Of a stretch of DNA of 64,000 nt, positions 27,146 through 37,911 are shown in pieces. Position numbers and translations under genes: made by a program. The notes below the pieces were generated by a model. The model saw only the letters and a list, made by a program, of their open reading frames with translations. It made no database searches and was not told the origin of the DNA. Source of the DNA: Gammaproteobacteria bacterium (GTDB lineage Bacteria; Pseudomonadota; Gammaproteobacteria; SZUA-229); contig JASBSR010000027.1 in the NCBI GenBank assembly GCA_030148865.1, positions 25,738 through 89,737 on the forward strand, read 5' to 3'. Position 1 is the first letter of the stretch, and each line of letters starts with the position of its first letter.

Positions 27146-28507
27146 TCATTGCGATGCAAGGGCATTGACTAACCGCGCCTGAATCGCTTCGAAGCCACCA
27201 TTACTCATTACTAGAACATGATCGCCTGATTTAGCCTGCTGGCAGACATGCTCAATAATGGTATCAATCGATCGAAACACTATCGCAGGCGTTGGCGAAG
27301 CCGCTGCCGCTTCAGTTAAATCCCAGCCCAGATCCTCCGGCTGATACAACAAAATTTCATCGGCTGCCTGTAACGAATCGATTATCGTATTTTTGTGCAC
27401 ACCCATGCGCATGGTGTTTGAGCGCGGTTCCAGCACAGCGATGATACGCTGATTTTTTTGTTTAACTTCGGCGATGCCAGACAACGTTTCCGCGATGGCC
27501 GTCGGGTGATGCGCGAAATCATCGTAAACCGTAACCCCATTCACCACTCCACGAATTTCCTGGCGACGCTTGATACCCTTGAATTCTGCCAGTGCAGCGC
27601 AGGCGGCTTTCACCGGGACACCGGCGTGGCGCGCCGCAGCAATCGCCGCCAGCGCATTGAGTCGATTATAATTGCCGTGCATCGACCAGTTTACCTGCGC
27701 GGCAATCTTGCCGTCGACACAAACTGAAAAATTCTCGCCGCTGGCATCGCAGTCACCAATCGACCAGGTCTGGTTATCGATGGCAAATTTTTCCAGTTGT
27801 GACCAGCAACCCATATCGAGCACATCCTGCAAATTATCGTCCGCGCCGTTGACAATCAATTTGCCTTCACTCGGCACGGTGCGTACCAGATGGTGAAATT
27901 GTTTTTTAATAGCATCGAGATTTTCAAAAATATCCGCATGATCGAATTCCAGATTATTTAATATGCAGGTGCGCGGCTGATAATGAACAAACTTGGAACG
28001 TTTGTCGAAAAATGCAGTGTCGTATTCATCTGCCTCGACAACAAAGAATGGATAATCACCAAAGCGCGCTGATAAACCAAAATTACCCGGCACACCGCCG
28101 ATTAGAAACCCGGGACTCATCCCCGCGTATTCGAGAATCCATGCCAGCATGCTCGCGGTAGTCGTTTTACCATGAGTGCCCGCCACTGCCAGCACCCAAC
28201 GCTGACTGAGCACATTCTCCGCCAGCCACTGTGGCCCTGAAGTGTAAGGAATATCAGTATTGAGCACATGCTCAACCATCGGATTACCACGCGACATAGC
28301 GTTACCAATCACCACCTGATCAACTTCGTCGGTGATATCTTTTGCGCGATAGCCTTCGCACAAAGTAATACCGTGCTCCTGCAACTGTGTGCTCATCGGG
28401 GGATACACATTCGCATCCGAGCCGCTGACCTGATGCCCGGCCTGTCTGGCGAGCAGCGCAATACCGCCCATAAAAGTACCGCAAATACCCAGAATATGAA
28501 TTCTCAT
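27146..28507 (-). CDS. mpl: UDP-MurNAc:L-Ala-gamma-D-Glu-meso-DAP ligase
   Basis: This 453-residue Mur-ligase-family enzyme recycles murein tripeptide by joining it to UDP-MurNAc. Features are the N-terminal HILGICGTFMGGIALLARQ, the ATP-binding AGTHGKTTTASM and the central ligase domain with VYDDFAHHPTAI. Mpl is told from MurC by the GICGTFMGG start and absence of the MurC GIGGxGM loop. Its ATG overlaps the stop of the upstream membrane-protein gene (ATGA). Confidence 0.93.
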   Translation of the reverse strand: MRIHILGICGTFMGGIALLARQAGHQVSGSDANVYPPMSTQLQEHGITLCEGYRAKDITDEVDQVVIGNAMSRGNPMVEHVLNTDIPYTSGPQWLAENVLSQRWVLAVAGTHGKTTTASMLAWILEYAGMSPGFLIGGVPGNFGLSARFGDYPFFVVEADEYDTAFFDKRSKFVHYQPRTCILNNLEFDHADIFENLDAIKKQFHHLVRTVPSEGKLIVNGADDNLQDVLDMGCWSQLEKFAIDNQTWSIGDCDASGENFSVCVDGKIAAQVNWSMHGNYNRLNALAAIAAARHAGVPVKAACAALAEFKGIKRRQEIRGVVNGVTVYDDFAHHPTAIAETLSGIAEVKQKNQRIIAVLEPRSNTMRMGVHKNTIIDSLQAADEILLYQPEDLGWDLTEAAAASPTPAIVFRSIDTIIEHVCQQAKSGDHVLVMSNGGFEAIQARLVNALASQ

Positions 28508-29016
28508 GACGTGCCCGGAAAAATAATTTGTGAAACTGTAATCGATAACATGAACAGGGCAAATGATAATGCAATTGCGCTGGTCATGCTGCTCTCGATC
28601 GCACGCCGAAAAATATGTGCTGTCACCAGCAATTCCCAGCTAATCAATGACAACATGATTAATGCCATCAGTGTGCGCGCGATACCACCAGCATCTGACA
28701 ATTCCTGTTGCAGCAATAAAGGCCAGGTAAATAAATGAAAAAATATGCCTATGCCACAGATCGCGGCAGTGGTTTGCACAAAACGTGCTCGCCGGTTTAG
28801 CGCGGCCAGCACCAGATAACTGAACAGTAATGTCAGCACCAGATCCAGTGCCACATTCGCCAGCGCCAGCGCAGTATCAAGCTGCGAACTCAGCACCAGC
28901 ATACCGCTGAACGCGTTAATCAATATAATTTTCTGCAATACTGGTATCGAGCCCGGTAAATCTTCGGGACCGAGCTTGAGCAATATCACAGAGAAAAGAA
29001 TTCGGAGCACAGACAC
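28504..29016 (-). CDS. Hypothetical inner membrane protein
   Basis: I do not recognise this protein of about 170 residues. It has four to five predicted membrane helices ([84 protein letters not shown]). It may be a relative of Yip1-type membrane proteins. The start is uncertain: the frame reaches an ATG at 29067 inside pyrC, but a GTG at 29016 gives a more natural N terminus. Coupled to mpl by a 4-nt overlap and divergent from pyrC. Confidence 0.7.
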   Translation of the reverse strand: MSVLRILFSVILLKLGPEDLPGSIPVLQKIILINAFSGMLVLSSQLDTALALANVALDLVLTLLFSYLVLAALNRRARFVQTTAAICGIGIFFHLFTWPLLLQQELSDAGGIARTLMALIMLSLISWELLVTAHIFRRAIESSMTSAIALSFALFMLSITVSQIIFPGTS

Positions 29017-29050
29017 AGCGACATTAGTGCATAATACGCCGCTAAAGACA

Positions 29051-30088
29051 ATGACTACAGCACACATCACAATCACTCGCCCTGACGACTGGCACCTGCA
29101 CCTGCGCGATGGCCAGGCCCTGGCCGCGGTCGCACCGTTCAGCGCGCGACAGTTCGCGCGCGCCATCGTCATGCCCAATCTGAAACCGGCCATCACCACG
29201 GTGAAGCAGGCAGTGGCCTATGTGGACAGAATAGTGGCGGCAGTCGGTGACAGTGAATTCGAACCCCTGATGACCCTGTATCTCAGCGACGAGACCAGCG
29301 CCAACGAAATCGAGCGCGCGCATAAAAGCTGCTTTATCAAGGCAGTGAAACTCTACCCAGCCGGCGCAACCACGAATTCTGCCCAGGGCGTGACTGATAT
29401 TCGCCGCTGCGATCAGGCGCTGGCCGCGATGCAGGACTGCGGCATGCCGCTGCTGGTGCACGGTGAAGTCACCGATCCCGAGATCGACGTATTCGATCGT
29501 GAAAAAGTCTTTATCGACCGCGTACTGCTGCCGCTGAGCAACCGTTTTCCCAGACTGAAAATCGTGTTCGAGCACATCACCACCGGCGATGCGGTAAATT
29601 TTGTGTTGGAATCGGATGCCAACATCGCCGCCACCATTACCGCGCATCACCTGCTCTATAATCGTAACAGCATGTTCCAGCAGGGCATACGCCCGCACAT
29701 GTACTGCCTGCCAGTGCTCAAACGCGAACGTCATCGCCAGGCACTGGCCTGTGCTGCCATTAGCGGCAATCGAAAATTTTTCCTCGGTACGGATAGCGCA
29801 CCGCATGCCCAGCACAGCAAGGAAACCAGTTGCGGCTGCGCCGGCATTTTTAGCGCCCATGCCGCGATTGAGTTTTACACCAGCTTTTTTGACAGCATGA
29901 ACGCGCTCGACAAACTGGAAGCTTTCGCCAGCTTTCACGGCCCGGATTTTTATGGCCTGCCGCGTAACCAGAGCCAGATCACGCTGGACAAAACCGACTG
30001 GACTGTGCCGGACAGCTACCCGCTGGGGAACGGCGAAACCCTGATTCCGCTGCTCGCTGGCGAAACTCTGAACTGGAAACTACGCTGA
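29051..30088 (+). CDS. pyrC: Dihydroorotase
   Basis: This 345-residue amidohydrolase closes carbamoyl-aspartate to dihydroorotate in pyrimidine synthesis. It has the metal-binding [10 protein letters not shown] at the N terminus, the carboxylated Lys in [16 protein letters not shown], and later metal His residues in MPLLVHGEV and VFEHITT. The ATG at 29051 is chosen to match the E. coli-type start. It overlaps rnt by 1 nt (TGATG). Confidence 0.95.
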   Translation: MTTAHITITRPDDWHLHLRDGQALAAVAPFSARQFARAIVMPNLKPAITTVKQAVAYVDRIVAAVGDSEFEPLMTLYLSDETSANEIERAHKSCFIKAVKLYPAGATTNSAQGVTDIRRCDQALAAMQDCGMPLLVHGEVTDPEIDVFDREKVFIDRVLLPLSNRFPRLKIVFEHITTGDAVNFVLESDANIAATITAHHLLYNRNSMFQQGIRPHMYCLPVLKRERHRQALACAAISGNRKFFLGTDSAPHAQHSKETSCGCAGIFSAHAAIEFYTSFFDSMNALDKLEAFASFHGPDFYGLPRNQSQITLDKTDWTVPDSYPLGNGETLIPLLAGETLNWKLR

Positions 30089-30717
30089 TGCCAAATCAGG
30101 AAAAATCTCCCATGGCGCAACGCTTCCGAGGCTTTTTCCCGGTGGTCATCGATGTCGAAACCGGTGGCTTCGATGAACGCAAAGACGCCCTGCTGGAAAT
30201 CGGCGCTCTCACCCTGAGCATGGACGAGACCGGCCAAATGTCGATTGCCAACCAGTACGCCTGCCATGTCGAGCCTTTCGAAGGCGCAAATATGGATCCG
30301 AAGTCCATGGAAATTAACGGCATTGATCCCTGGCACCCGTTCCGTATCGCCAAACCCGAAGACATCGCCGTGCGCGAGCTGTTCCGCTTTGTTGGTAAGG
30401 AAATGAAACAACACGGCTGCAGCCGCGCGATCATGGTCGGCCACAACACCCCACTGGATCTGGACTTTATTAATGCTGCGGCCATACGTAATAAGCTCGC
30501 GCGCAATCCATTTCACCCCTTCAGCACCTTCGACACGGTCAGTCTTTGTGGTCTCGCCTACGGCCAGACCGTGCTCTCCCGTGCGGCCCAGGCCGCCGGC
30601 CTGGAGTGGGATAATGCGCAGGCGCATTCAGCGCTCTACGATGCCACCAAAACCGCTGAACTATTCTGTGCCATCGTCAATCGCTGGCGCGACGGTATCG
30701 GCCCGGTCTGGAGCTGA
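30088..30717 (+). CDS. rnt: Ribonuclease T
   Basis: This 209-residue DEDDh 3'-5' exonuclease trims tRNA and other stable RNA ends. Catalytic positions are visible: VIDVETGGFDERKD (first acidic pair), HNTPLDLDFINAA (third) and NAQAHSALYDATKTAEL (His and last Asp). The start overlaps the pyrC stop. Two ATG codons (30088 and 30112) fit. Confidence 0.94.
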   Translation: MPNQEKSPMAQRFRGFFPVVIDVETGGFDERKDALLEIGALTLSMDETGQMSIANQYACHVEPFEGANMDPKSMEINGIDPWHPFRIAKPEDIAVRELFRFVGKEMKQHGCSRAIMVGHNTPLDLDFINAAAIRNKLARNPFHPFSTFDTVSLCGLAYGQTVLSRAAQAAGLEWDNAQAHSALYDATKTAELFCAIVNRWRDGIGPVWS

Positions 30718-30806
30718 TAGCATGGGCAATCTGTTCAAAAATTGTCTATATTAGACGAATGACACGCTCGGCCTTCGCCGACGTCAAGCAGGAACCAGCA
30801 ACACCC

Positions 30807-31757
30807 ATGAGCAGCTCAGACCTATCTATTATCATCGTCGATGATCTGCAATTCAGTCGAATTGTGGTCAAAACCGCCCTCAAAAAAGCCGGTTATAACG
30901 ATGTGCGTATGGCCGATAGCGCCATCGAGGCGCTGCGCATGCTGGACGAAAAACCCGCTGATGTGGTGCTCGCCGACTGGATGATGCCAGAAATGGATGG
31001 CCTCGAACTTGCCGACCAGATCCGCCTGCGCGACGAAGAAAACGGTGCTTACACGGCGATTATTCTATTCACTGCCAATGAAGGCACTGAATATCTGGTA
31101 AAAGCTTTCGATCACGGTGTTGACGACTACCTGCGCAAGCCACCGATTCCAGATGAACTCGCCGCCCGGGTTAACGCTGCTGCCCGCATCGCCGCGATGC
31201 AGAACGATTTACTGGAAACCTCGCGGCAGATGGAATCCAAAATTCGCCGCCTTGAAGAAGTCGCACTCATTGACCCGGTGAGCGGTGCCGGCAACCAGCG
31301 CCTGCTCAGCCAGGAACTGCGCGCACACCTGCTGGAAGCCTCGTCGCGCAAAGGCGGTGTCTGCCTCGCCATGCTCGAACTGGATCAGCTAAAGAACATT
31401 AGCCAGGAGCACGGCGCTGAGATCGAACACGAAATTCTGCTCAGCCTGCATCGCAGATTGCGTCGCACTGTGCGCCCCACCGACACTATCACCCGACTCG
31501 ATGACAATATTTTTGCCATCATCATGCACCACACCAATCCCGAGTATTACCGGGAAGATTCTTTACAACGTATCGTGACCGGCATTAGTCAGCGCCCGCT
31601 GAAAACCAGTATTGGCAATCTCGAGGTGACTGCGTCCATGGGCGTGCAGTACTACAATGGCGAAGACAGTATGATTTCAGCGCGCGAAATGGTGGCGCTG
31701 GCGCAGGACAAACTCAGCATGGCCAGTGCCAGCGCTGATGGCAGTATCGAATTCTAA
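30807..31757 (+). CDS. Response regulator with degenerate GGDEF domain
   Basis: This protein has 316 residues from the ATG at 30807 (an in-frame ATG at 30759 would add 16). A receiver domain (1-125) has the acidic pair IIIVDD, the phospho-acceptor Asp in VVLADWMMPEMDG, Thr in LFTANE and Lys in YLRKPP. A coiled linker leads to a GGDEF-like domain in which the GGDEF site is replaced by RLDDNIFAI, so it should not make c-di-GMP. It could bind c-di-GMP or GTP, or only dimerise. No cognate kinase is next to it. Confidence 0.87.
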   Translation: MSSSDLSIIIVDDLQFSRIVVKTALKKAGYNDVRMADSAIEALRMLDEKPADVVLADWMMPEMDGLELADQIRLRDEENGAYTAIILFTANEGTEYLVKAFDHGVDDYLRKPPIPDELAARVNAAARIAAMQNDLLETSRQMESKIRRLEEVALIDPVSGAGNQRLLSQELRAHLLEASSRKGGVCLAMLELDQLKNISQEHGAEIEHEILLSLHRRLRRTVRPTDTITRLDDNIFAIIMHHTNPEYYREDSLQRIVTGISQRPLKTSIGNLEVTASMGVQYYNGEDSMISAREMVALAQDKLSMASASADGSIEF

Positions 31758-32076
31758 GCCTGATTAATCACGCCAAAAAACGATTGCACCCTTAAGCGAA
31801 CGCGTGGTAAGGAATATTGGCAACGCATGTACAAAGCACACAGAATTTAGCGGCCAATCAATTTTAGCCAGGCTTACGGACACTTCATTAAGTGTGATAA
31901 TGCCCGAAATCAGGAGCCTGCTCAATTTGTGACACGAACGCCCGCAGGTGAAAAATGAATACAGAACGCCTCTATAGTTGGTATTTCTGCCAGTAAACAA
32001 TATTTACACTGAATATTTAAAATATCTGAGATTATTTACCCCAATTTTCTCAGGATACCAGGCAAAGGTGAGCATA
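31758..32076. other. Intergenic region without recognised gene
   Basis: This 319-base gap has no convincing reading frame, RNA gene or hairpin terminator. It becomes AT-rich near its right end, and only the ribosome site AAGGTGAG before the ATG at 32077 is recognisable. Confidence 0.6.
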
Positions 32077-33309
32077 ATGAAAAACGCCATATTGACAGAA
32101 TTGGTCCTGGCGAATGCCAGGAATGATAATGCTTCAATCACTGAAAATTTACAGCCTATTTTAAATGTTATTCGTTCACACCTCGGTATGGACATTGCTT
32201 TTATTTCAGAGTTTTATCAAGGTGAGCGTGTTCTGAAGTATGTGGATTCAAAAGATACATCAACCGCTATTCAGGTTGGTGATTCTTGCCCTCTTGAAGA
32301 AACGTACTGTCAAAAAATCGTCGCAGGAGAATTGCCTGAGCTCATTGCTGATACTGCGCTTAACCCTGTCGCCAGTGGGCTTGCAATTACAGATGAGTTG
32401 TCGATAGGAAATTATCTAGGCGTACCCATTCGAGTTTCAGACGGGAGCGTCTATGGAACATTTTGCTGTTACAGCCACAAACCTGACCGCACCCTGGGAG
32501 AACGCGACCTGGCCTTATTGCGAGCATTTGCAGATTTAGCGGGTAAACAAATCGACAGCACACTTAAAACCCAGCATGAACAGGCTGAGATAACAGAACG
32601 AATTATCTCGGTTCTTGAACCATCAAAGATTAACATTGTTTACCAACCAATTTATAATCTAGCGGAAGAAAGAATCTCCGGGTTTGAATCACTCGCCCGC
32701 TTTGCTACAACGCCCTACCGTACACCAGATATATGGTTTAATGAGGCAGCCCAGGCAGGACTCGGTGAGGAACTCGAAATGATGGCTATCAACAAAGCCA
32801 TTGAAGGCCTTGATCAGTTCCCGAACGACATCTACATCTCGCTAAACATCTCACCAGAATACATTATAAACGGGGCGGCAACTCGCATTCTTGAAAATCT
32901 TCCCGCGGAACGAATTGTATTGGAAATTACTGAACATGCGCGCGTTGCTGATTATTCTGACTTTCGAGCAGCGCTTGAGCCACTTCGTAGCAATGGAATA
33001 CGGCTTGCGGTTGACGATGCAGGAGCGGGTTATGCCAGCTTTCAGCATATCCTTGAGCTGGGCGCGGATATCATCAAACTCGACATCAGCCTCATACGGA
33101 ACATTCATGCCGACCCAGCGCGGCGAGCACTCGCAGCATCACTAATTGCGTTCGCAACAGAAACAGGAAGTGAGGTCATCGCTGAGGGTGTCGAGACCAG
33201 GCTCGAACTTAAGGAACTGCGATGCCTTGGCGTAAATAAAGTGCAGGGATACTTTATTGGTCATCCTGCGCCAATTACCGAGGCCTTAGCATTGATGTCT
33301 GACTCATAA
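32077..33309 (+). CDS. GAF-EAL c-di-GMP phosphodiesterase
   Basis: This 410-residue cytoplasmic protein has an N-terminal GAF sensor (about 15-170) and an EAL domain (about 180-405). The EAL site reads FESLARF, and the other catalytic positions are present: NIS in SLNISPE, Glu in LEITEH, the Asp pair in VDDAGAGYAS, Lys in IKLDISL and Glu in AEGVET. It is therefore probably an active c-di-GMP phosphodiesterase. The start at 32077 is backed by AAGGTGAG 5 nt upstream; the open frame upstream is non-coding in character. Slightly AT-richer than its neighbours. Confidence 0.9.
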   Translation: MKNAILTELVLANARNDNASITENLQPILNVIRSHLGMDIAFISEFYQGERVLKYVDSKDTSTAIQVGDSCPLEETYCQKIVAGELPELIADTALNPVASGLAITDELSIGNYLGVPIRVSDGSVYGTFCCYSHKPDRTLGERDLALLRAFADLAGKQIDSTLKTQHEQAEITERIISVLEPSKINIVYQPIYNLAEERISGFESLARFATTPYRTPDIWFNEAAQAGLGEELEMMAINKAIEGLDQFPNDIYISLNISPEYIINGAATRILENLPAERIVLEITEHARVADYSDFRAALEPLRSNGIRLAVDDAGAGYASFQHILELGADIIKLDISLIRNIHADPARRALAASLIAFATETGSEVIAEGVETRLELKELRCLGVNKVQGYFIGHPAPITEALALMSDS

Positions 33310-33479
33310 AGTTCTGACGGCAACTTTTTAAAACACCCATATTGCTTGATTAAATCGATTCTGCAACTGAAAAATGGCACTAAATCGTGTCAAGAATGAG
33401 TTCTCCCGAGCATCTACTGGGGACATATAATCAAATAGCTAAACACTGTCAATTAAAGGCTCAGTAGAGGAATCCTGTC

Positions 33480-34352
33480 ATGAATAACACAAGATCCAGT
33501 CTGACAACAGGACGCTTGATGTTGGCCACTGTACTCTTTGCAGGCGCAGCATGGTTCACTCCCCTGCGCCTGGCCCAGGCGAGCGAAGCGCCCATCCAGA
33601 TTAATTTTGGCGTCGTGCCGCAACAATCGGCCAGCAAATTGGCGCGTCTGTGGACACCCGTTCTCAATTATCTGGGTGAGCAGACCGGTTACCATTTTCT
33701 GTTCAGGACAGCGGCAGATATTCCCACCTTCGAGCACCGCCTGGCACTTGGGGAATATGGCATGGCCTACATGAATCCGTATCATTATACGGTGTTTCAC
33801 CGCGCACCGGGGTATCGGGCGTTTGCCAGGGAAAAGGACCAGCGGATTAAGGGCATTGTCGTAGTGCGCAAGGACAGCCCCTATCATTCACTTCGTGAAT
33901 TAAAAGGACAAACCCTGGCCTTCCCGGCACCGGCAGCATTTGCCGCTAGTATCCTGATTCGTGCCCATTTAAAAAACGCAGGAATCCCCATCACAGCCCA
34001 ATACGTCTCATCACATGACTCGGTCTATCTCTCTGTGGCGAAGGGATTGTATCCCGCTGGGGGAGGAGTCGCCCGCACCTTCAAAAACATGAGCCCGGCA
34101 ACCTCCGACCAGTTACGTATTCTTTGGGTCACCCAATCCTATACACCCCATGCCATTGCCGCACACCCGAGCGTTTCTAATGATGTTGTGGCACACGTGC
34201 AACAGGCCATGCTGGCCATGCACACGGATCCCCGCGGCAAGGCCTTGCTAAAAGCAATTAATTTCAAGGGCATTGTGGCCGCAGAGGATGCCGATTGGAA
34301 TGACGTGCGCGCACTCGGCATCGAGTTGCTGGATGGTCCCGGTAAAAAATAA
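33480..34352 (+). CDS. PhnD-like periplasmic binding protein
   Basis: This 290-residue protein has a signal peptide (cleaved near AQASEA) and a PhnD/SsuA-like two-lobed binding fold, with [16 protein letters not shown] at the start of the mature chain and [17 protein letters not shown] in the middle. Homologues in transporters bind phosphonate or phosphite, but no ABC permease or ATPase is nearby. Instead the gene is followed 1 nt later by a membrane GGDEF-EAL sensor, so it is probably the ligand-binding partner of that receptor. Ligand unknown. Confidence 0.85.
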   Translation: MNNTRSSLTTGRLMLATVLFAGAAWFTPLRLAQASEAPIQINFGVVPQQSASKLARLWTPVLNYLGEQTGYHFLFRTAADIPTFEHRLALGEYGMAYMNPYHYTVFHRAPGYRAFAREKDQRIKGIVVVRKDSPYHSLRELKGQTLAFPAPAAFAASILIRAHLKNAGIPITAQYVSSHDSVYLSVAKGLYPAGGGVARTFKNMSPATSDQLRILWVTQSYTPHAIAAHPSVSNDVVAHVQQAMLAMHTDPRGKALLKAINFKGIVAAEDADWNDVRALGIELLDGPGKK

Positions 34353-34353
34353 T

Positions 34354-37125
34354 ATGTCATTTCGTTTAAAAACCATCCTGGGTGTTGCAAGTATTGAAGC
34401 GGTCCTGCTGATCATTCTGGTTGGGACCAGCCATAAATTCATGTATGACTCCAACGAAGAAGAGTTGATCAAGCGTGCTTCAACAACAGCCACTCTGTTC
34501 GCGACAACCAGCAAAAATGCAGTTTTGGCCACCGACCTGGCTTCGCTTGATGAATTTGTTCGCGAAGTATTGAAAAACCCGGGACTCGTGTACGCTCGGG
34601 TCACCGATGCGGATAACAATGTGCTGGTACAAGGCGGCAACTCACAAGCCCTGGCACGCCCCTTTGTCAGTGACCATAATCTTGAAAATCTTGAAGATGG
34701 TATCTTCGATGCCTATGCCAAAATCACAGAGGCCGATACAGTCTATGGTCGCGTAGAACTGGGGCTTTCTGTCACAAAAACGCTTCAAGTCCTTGCCGAG
34801 GCCCGTCAACGGACATCCTATATTGCTATTCTGGAAATGGTAATGGTTGCGGTGTTCTCATACCTGCTCGGAACCTATCTCACACGTCAATTGAAAGATT
34901 TAAAAACTGCCTCAGAGCGGATTGCCAGTGGCCATATGGGGTATCAAATTCAGGTCAGTGGCAATGATGAACTGGCCCAGGCCGCACGTGCATTCAACCA
35001 GATGTCATGCCACCTTCAGCAATTTAATACCGAGCTTGATAATCAGGTAGCGCAACGCACCGTGGAATTATCAAGAGCCCAGCAACGTCTGGAAACTATT
35101 CTGAACAACACCGCAGAAGGCATTATCACGTTTGACACAAAGGGCACAATCGAATCCTGTAACCAGGCCGCTGAAAGACTGTTTGGTTACCCTGCCAATG
35201 AGCTGCTTAGTAAAAACATTCACCTCCTGATCGGCGCAGGTAAAGACCAACAACCACAAAGTAATTACCTCAGATACTTTCTTAAAAATGAATTTCACCG
35301 GCTGGCCGGTCATCAAGGTGAAGTCACGGGACAGCACAAGGATGGTACGAATTTTCCCGTGGAATTAAAGATTAGCAGCATGCTCCTGGAAGATCGCCAG
35401 ATGTATACCTGTCTGATGTCTGATATCAGTCAGCGCAAGCAGAATGAGGAAAAGCTGCATCAATCAGCCATCGTATTCGAAAGCACCAAAGAAGGCGTGA
35501 TCATCACCGATCCCACTGGCGCTATGGTCGATGTCAACCGGGCCTTTAGTGAAATCACCGGCTATAGCCGTGATGAAGTCATCGGCAGAAACCCCCGGCT
35601 GCTTGCCTCGGGCAGACACGATGACATGTTTTATACATCGATGTGGGCGACTATTTCCAGTATCGGTTACTGGCAGGGGGAGCTCTGGAATCGGCGCAAG
35701 AATGGTGACATCTTCCCGGAGTGGCTGAACATCAGCGCCGTCCAGGATGCAAGCGGTGCAATCAGCCACTATGTGGGTGTGTTTTCAGACATCAGTGCCA
35801 TCAAGGAAGCAGAACAGAAGCTGCATCATCTCGCCCATCACGACCCGCTCACAGACCTGCCAAACCGCCTGCTTTTCGAGGCTCGGCTGGAGCATGCCCT
35901 GAAACGGGCAATGCGAAATAATACCAAAGTCGGGGTTTTGTTTCTCGACCTGGATCGATTCAAGAATATCAACGACTCCCTCGGCCACCCCATTGGCGAT
36001 CAGATCCTGGGCATGGTGGCCCAACGCCTAACTCGCTGCCTACGCGGCGGAGACACTCTGGCGCGGTTAGGCGGTGATGAATTTACCATCGTCGTTGAAG
36101 ATATTAATGAAGACCAGGATGCCGCCGTGGTCGCAGAGAAACTGCTGGGTTCATTCAGGACATCTTTTCTGCTGGAAGATAATGAAATCTTCGTTACAGT
36201 CAGCATTGGCATAGCCCTCTACCCTGCTGACGGTCTTGATGTAACCAGCCTCGTAAAACACGCCGATACCGCCATGTATCGAGCCAAGGAACAGGGACGT
36301 AATAACTATGAATACTATACTGCAGAACTCACCCTGTCTGCATTCGAACGCCTAACGCTGGAAACCGCATTGCGCCATGCGCTGGATAATAATGAGTTTC
36401 TACTTTATTACCAGCCACAGGTCTGTCTGACCACCAGTAACGTTGTGGGGGTCGAGGCATTGATCCGCTGGAAGCACCCTGAAATGGGTCTGGTTTCTCC
36501 GGCCACGTTCATCCCCCTGGCGGAAGAATCGGGGCTTATCCACGCAATTGGAGAATGGGTTCTACGTACGGCCTGTTTCCAGGCCAAGGCATGGCAAACG
36601 GCTGGTCAACCGTTGCGTGTTTCGGTAAACCTGTCGGGCCAGCAAATTACCCACAGCCCTATTCTGGAAACAGTAAGCAGGGTACTTGAAGAAACCCAGC
36701 TGGAAGCCAGTTTTCTCGATCTGGAGATCACCGAAAGTTTCTTTCTTGGCCACACTGAACATGAAATAGCTATATTGGTTGCACTCAAGACATTGGGTGT
36801 AACCTTGTCTATCGATGATTTCGGGACAGGCTATTCATCACTGAGTTATTTAAAAAATCTGCCAATCGACACGCTGAAGATTGACCAGTCATTCGTACGC
36901 GATATCACGCAAGACAACAATGATCCCGCTATTGTCAGGGCAGTCATCGCCCTCGGGCATAGTATGCAGTTGAATGTCATCGCGGAAGGTGTTGAAACAG
37001 TGAAACAGCGGGAATTTCTACGAGCCGAAGGTTGTGATGAATATCAGGGCTACCTCTATAGTCCACCGCTACCTGCTGAGGAATTGGAGGCTCTGCTACA
37101 AAAAGCCATCAGCGGCAGCGACTGA
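34354..37125 (+). CDS. Membrane sensor with HAMP, two PAS, GGDEF and EAL domains
   Basis: This protein has 923 residues from the ATG at 34354. In order: a membrane helix (about 8-26), a periplasmic sensing region of about 140 residues, a second helix near 170-190, HAMP, PAS at about 265-385 and 390-510, then GGDEF and EAL. The GGDEF site is intact ([10 protein letters not shown]) with an RxxD inhibitory site (RGGD) before it. The EAL site is intact too ([39 protein letters not shown]). It could make or break c-di-GMP. The 1-nt gap to the PhnD-like gene suggests that the two work as a ligand-sensing pair. Confidence 0.92.
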   Translation: MSFRLKTILGVASIEAVLLIILVGTSHKFMYDSNEEELIKRASTTATLFATTSKNAVLATDLASLDEFVREVLKNPGLVYARVTDADNNVLVQGGNSQALARPFVSDHNLENLEDGIFDAYAKITEADTVYGRVELGLSVTKTLQVLAEARQRTSYIAILEMVMVAVFSYLLGTYLTRQLKDLKTASERIASGHMGYQIQVSGNDELAQAARAFNQMSCHLQQFNTELDNQVAQRTVELSRAQQRLETILNNTAEGIITFDTKGTIESCNQAAERLFGYPANELLSKNIHLLIGAGKDQQPQSNYLRYFLKNEFHRLAGHQGEVTGQHKDGTNFPVELKISSMLLEDRQMYTCLMSDISQRKQNEEKLHQSAIVFESTKEGVIITDPTGAMVDVNRAFSEITGYSRDEVIGRNPRLLASGRHDDMFYTSMWATISSIGYWQGELWNRRKNGDIFPEWLNISAVQDASGAISHYVGVFSDISAIKEAEQKLHHLAHHDPLTDLPNRLLFEARLEHALKRAMRNNTKVGVLFLDLDRFKNINDSLGHPIGDQILGMVAQRLTRCLRGGDTLARLGGDEFTIVVEDINEDQDAAVVAEKLLGSFRTSFLLEDNEIFVTVSIGIALYPADGLDVTSLVKHADTAMYRAKEQGRNNYEYYTAELTLSAFERLTLETALRHALDNNEFLLYYQPQVCLTTSNVVGVEALIRWKHPEMGLVSPATFIPLAEESGLIHAIGEWVLRTACFQAKAWQTAGQPLRVSVNLSGQQITHSPILETVSRVLEETQLEASFLDLEITESFFLGHTEHEIAILVALKTLGVTLSIDDFGTGYSSLSYLKNLPIDTLKIDQSFVRDITQDNNDPAIVRAVIALGHSMQLNVIAEGVETVKQREFLRAEGCDEYQGYLYSPPLPAEELEALLQKAISGSD

Positions 37126-37241
37126 TGATCACCATGCCTGCGCCGTGGCTAAACTTGACTTCCTGATGTCGGCCTTTGGACCGAATGGCCAGGATTTGAT
37201 TGTAAGCCTGCGCCAAATCAAGCAGATTGGTTAAGCACCGT

Positions 37242-37280
37242 CGCCAAAAAAACGCCCACAAGCAGGGCATTTTTTTGGCG
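37242..37280. terminator. Bidirectional Rho-independent terminator
   Basis: A long stem with CGCCAAAAAAACGCCC on the left and GGGCATTTTTTTGGCG on the right, separated by about 7 nt. It lies between the convergent GGDEF-EAL and grxD genes and can serve both. Confidence 0.9.
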
Positions 37281-37295
37281 GCTACGCACTCAGCC

Positions 37296-37616
37296 TTAGC
37301 CAGGCACGGCCTCATCAATCATTTTCTTCAGATCACCGTTCTGAAACATTTCCAGCGTGATATCACAGCCACCCACTAATTCGCCCTTGATATACACCTG
37401 CGGAAATGTCGGCCAGTCCGCGTAACGCGGCAGATTCTGAAAAATTTCCTGGTCGGCCAGCACATTGCAATAACCGAACTCCTTGCCGCACTGCTTGAGC
37501 GCATCGACTGTGCGCCCGGAAAAACCACACTGCGGAAACTGCGGCGTGCCTTTCATAAAAATCATTACTGCGTTGTTTTTGACCTGCTCGTCAATTCTTT
37601 GCAAAACATCAGCCAT
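37296..37616 (-). CDS. grxD: Monothiol glutaredoxin Grx4
   Basis: This 106-residue monothiol glutaredoxin carries or senses Fe-S clusters. The CGFS active site is in FPQCGFSGRTVDAL, and the glutathione-binding WPTFPQVYIKGELVGGCD is present. The ATG at 37616 is chosen because AGGTGA lies just upstream; the frame runs further up without support. Confidence 0.94.
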   Translation of the reverse strand: MADVLQRIDEQVKNNAVMIFMKGTPQFPQCGFSGRTVDALKQCGKEFGYCNVLADQEIFQNLPRYADWPTFPQVYIKGELVGGCDITLEMFQNGDLKKMIDEAVPG

Positions 37617-37745
37617 AGTTATCACCTGTACGTATCGAATGGATGGAGCATATGCCTCTCGCAGGCAATAATAAACCACCAAAAATCATGGATTAGCTTC
37701 TATTTGGGGGTATACCCCGGGTTTTCAAGCATAAAAACAACATTT

Positions 37746-37903
37746 GCCACAGAGCACACTGAAGATAAGCACTAAAACTAAATTCGTCCACAGATGAACG
37801 CAGATAGAACGTGTGTTAATAAGCGCCAGAAGCAACACCTGACATTTGTGCTCATCTGCGTCCATCTGCGGATACAGTTTTTGATTTAAATAGCCTCTGT
37901 GGC
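37746..37903. repeat. Nested inverted repeat element
   Basis: Inner arms: GTCCACAGATGAACGCAGAT (37786-37805) pairs with ATCTGCGTCCATCTGCGGAT (37854-37873). Outer arms: GCCACAGAG (37746-37754) pairs with CTCTGTGGC (37895-37903). The inner arms recur in the folA-thyA gap at 50971-51033. It has no coding capacity and lies between grxD and the end of the amidotransferase gene. This looks like a dispersed palindromic (MITE- or REP-like) element. Confidence 0.8.
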
Positions 37904-37911
37904 GTAAGCTT

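Noticed and set aside
29042..29938. 298-residue open frame on the minus strand
   Set aside because: It lies wholly inside pyrC on the opposite strand and shows no domain or ribosome site; pyrC is certain.
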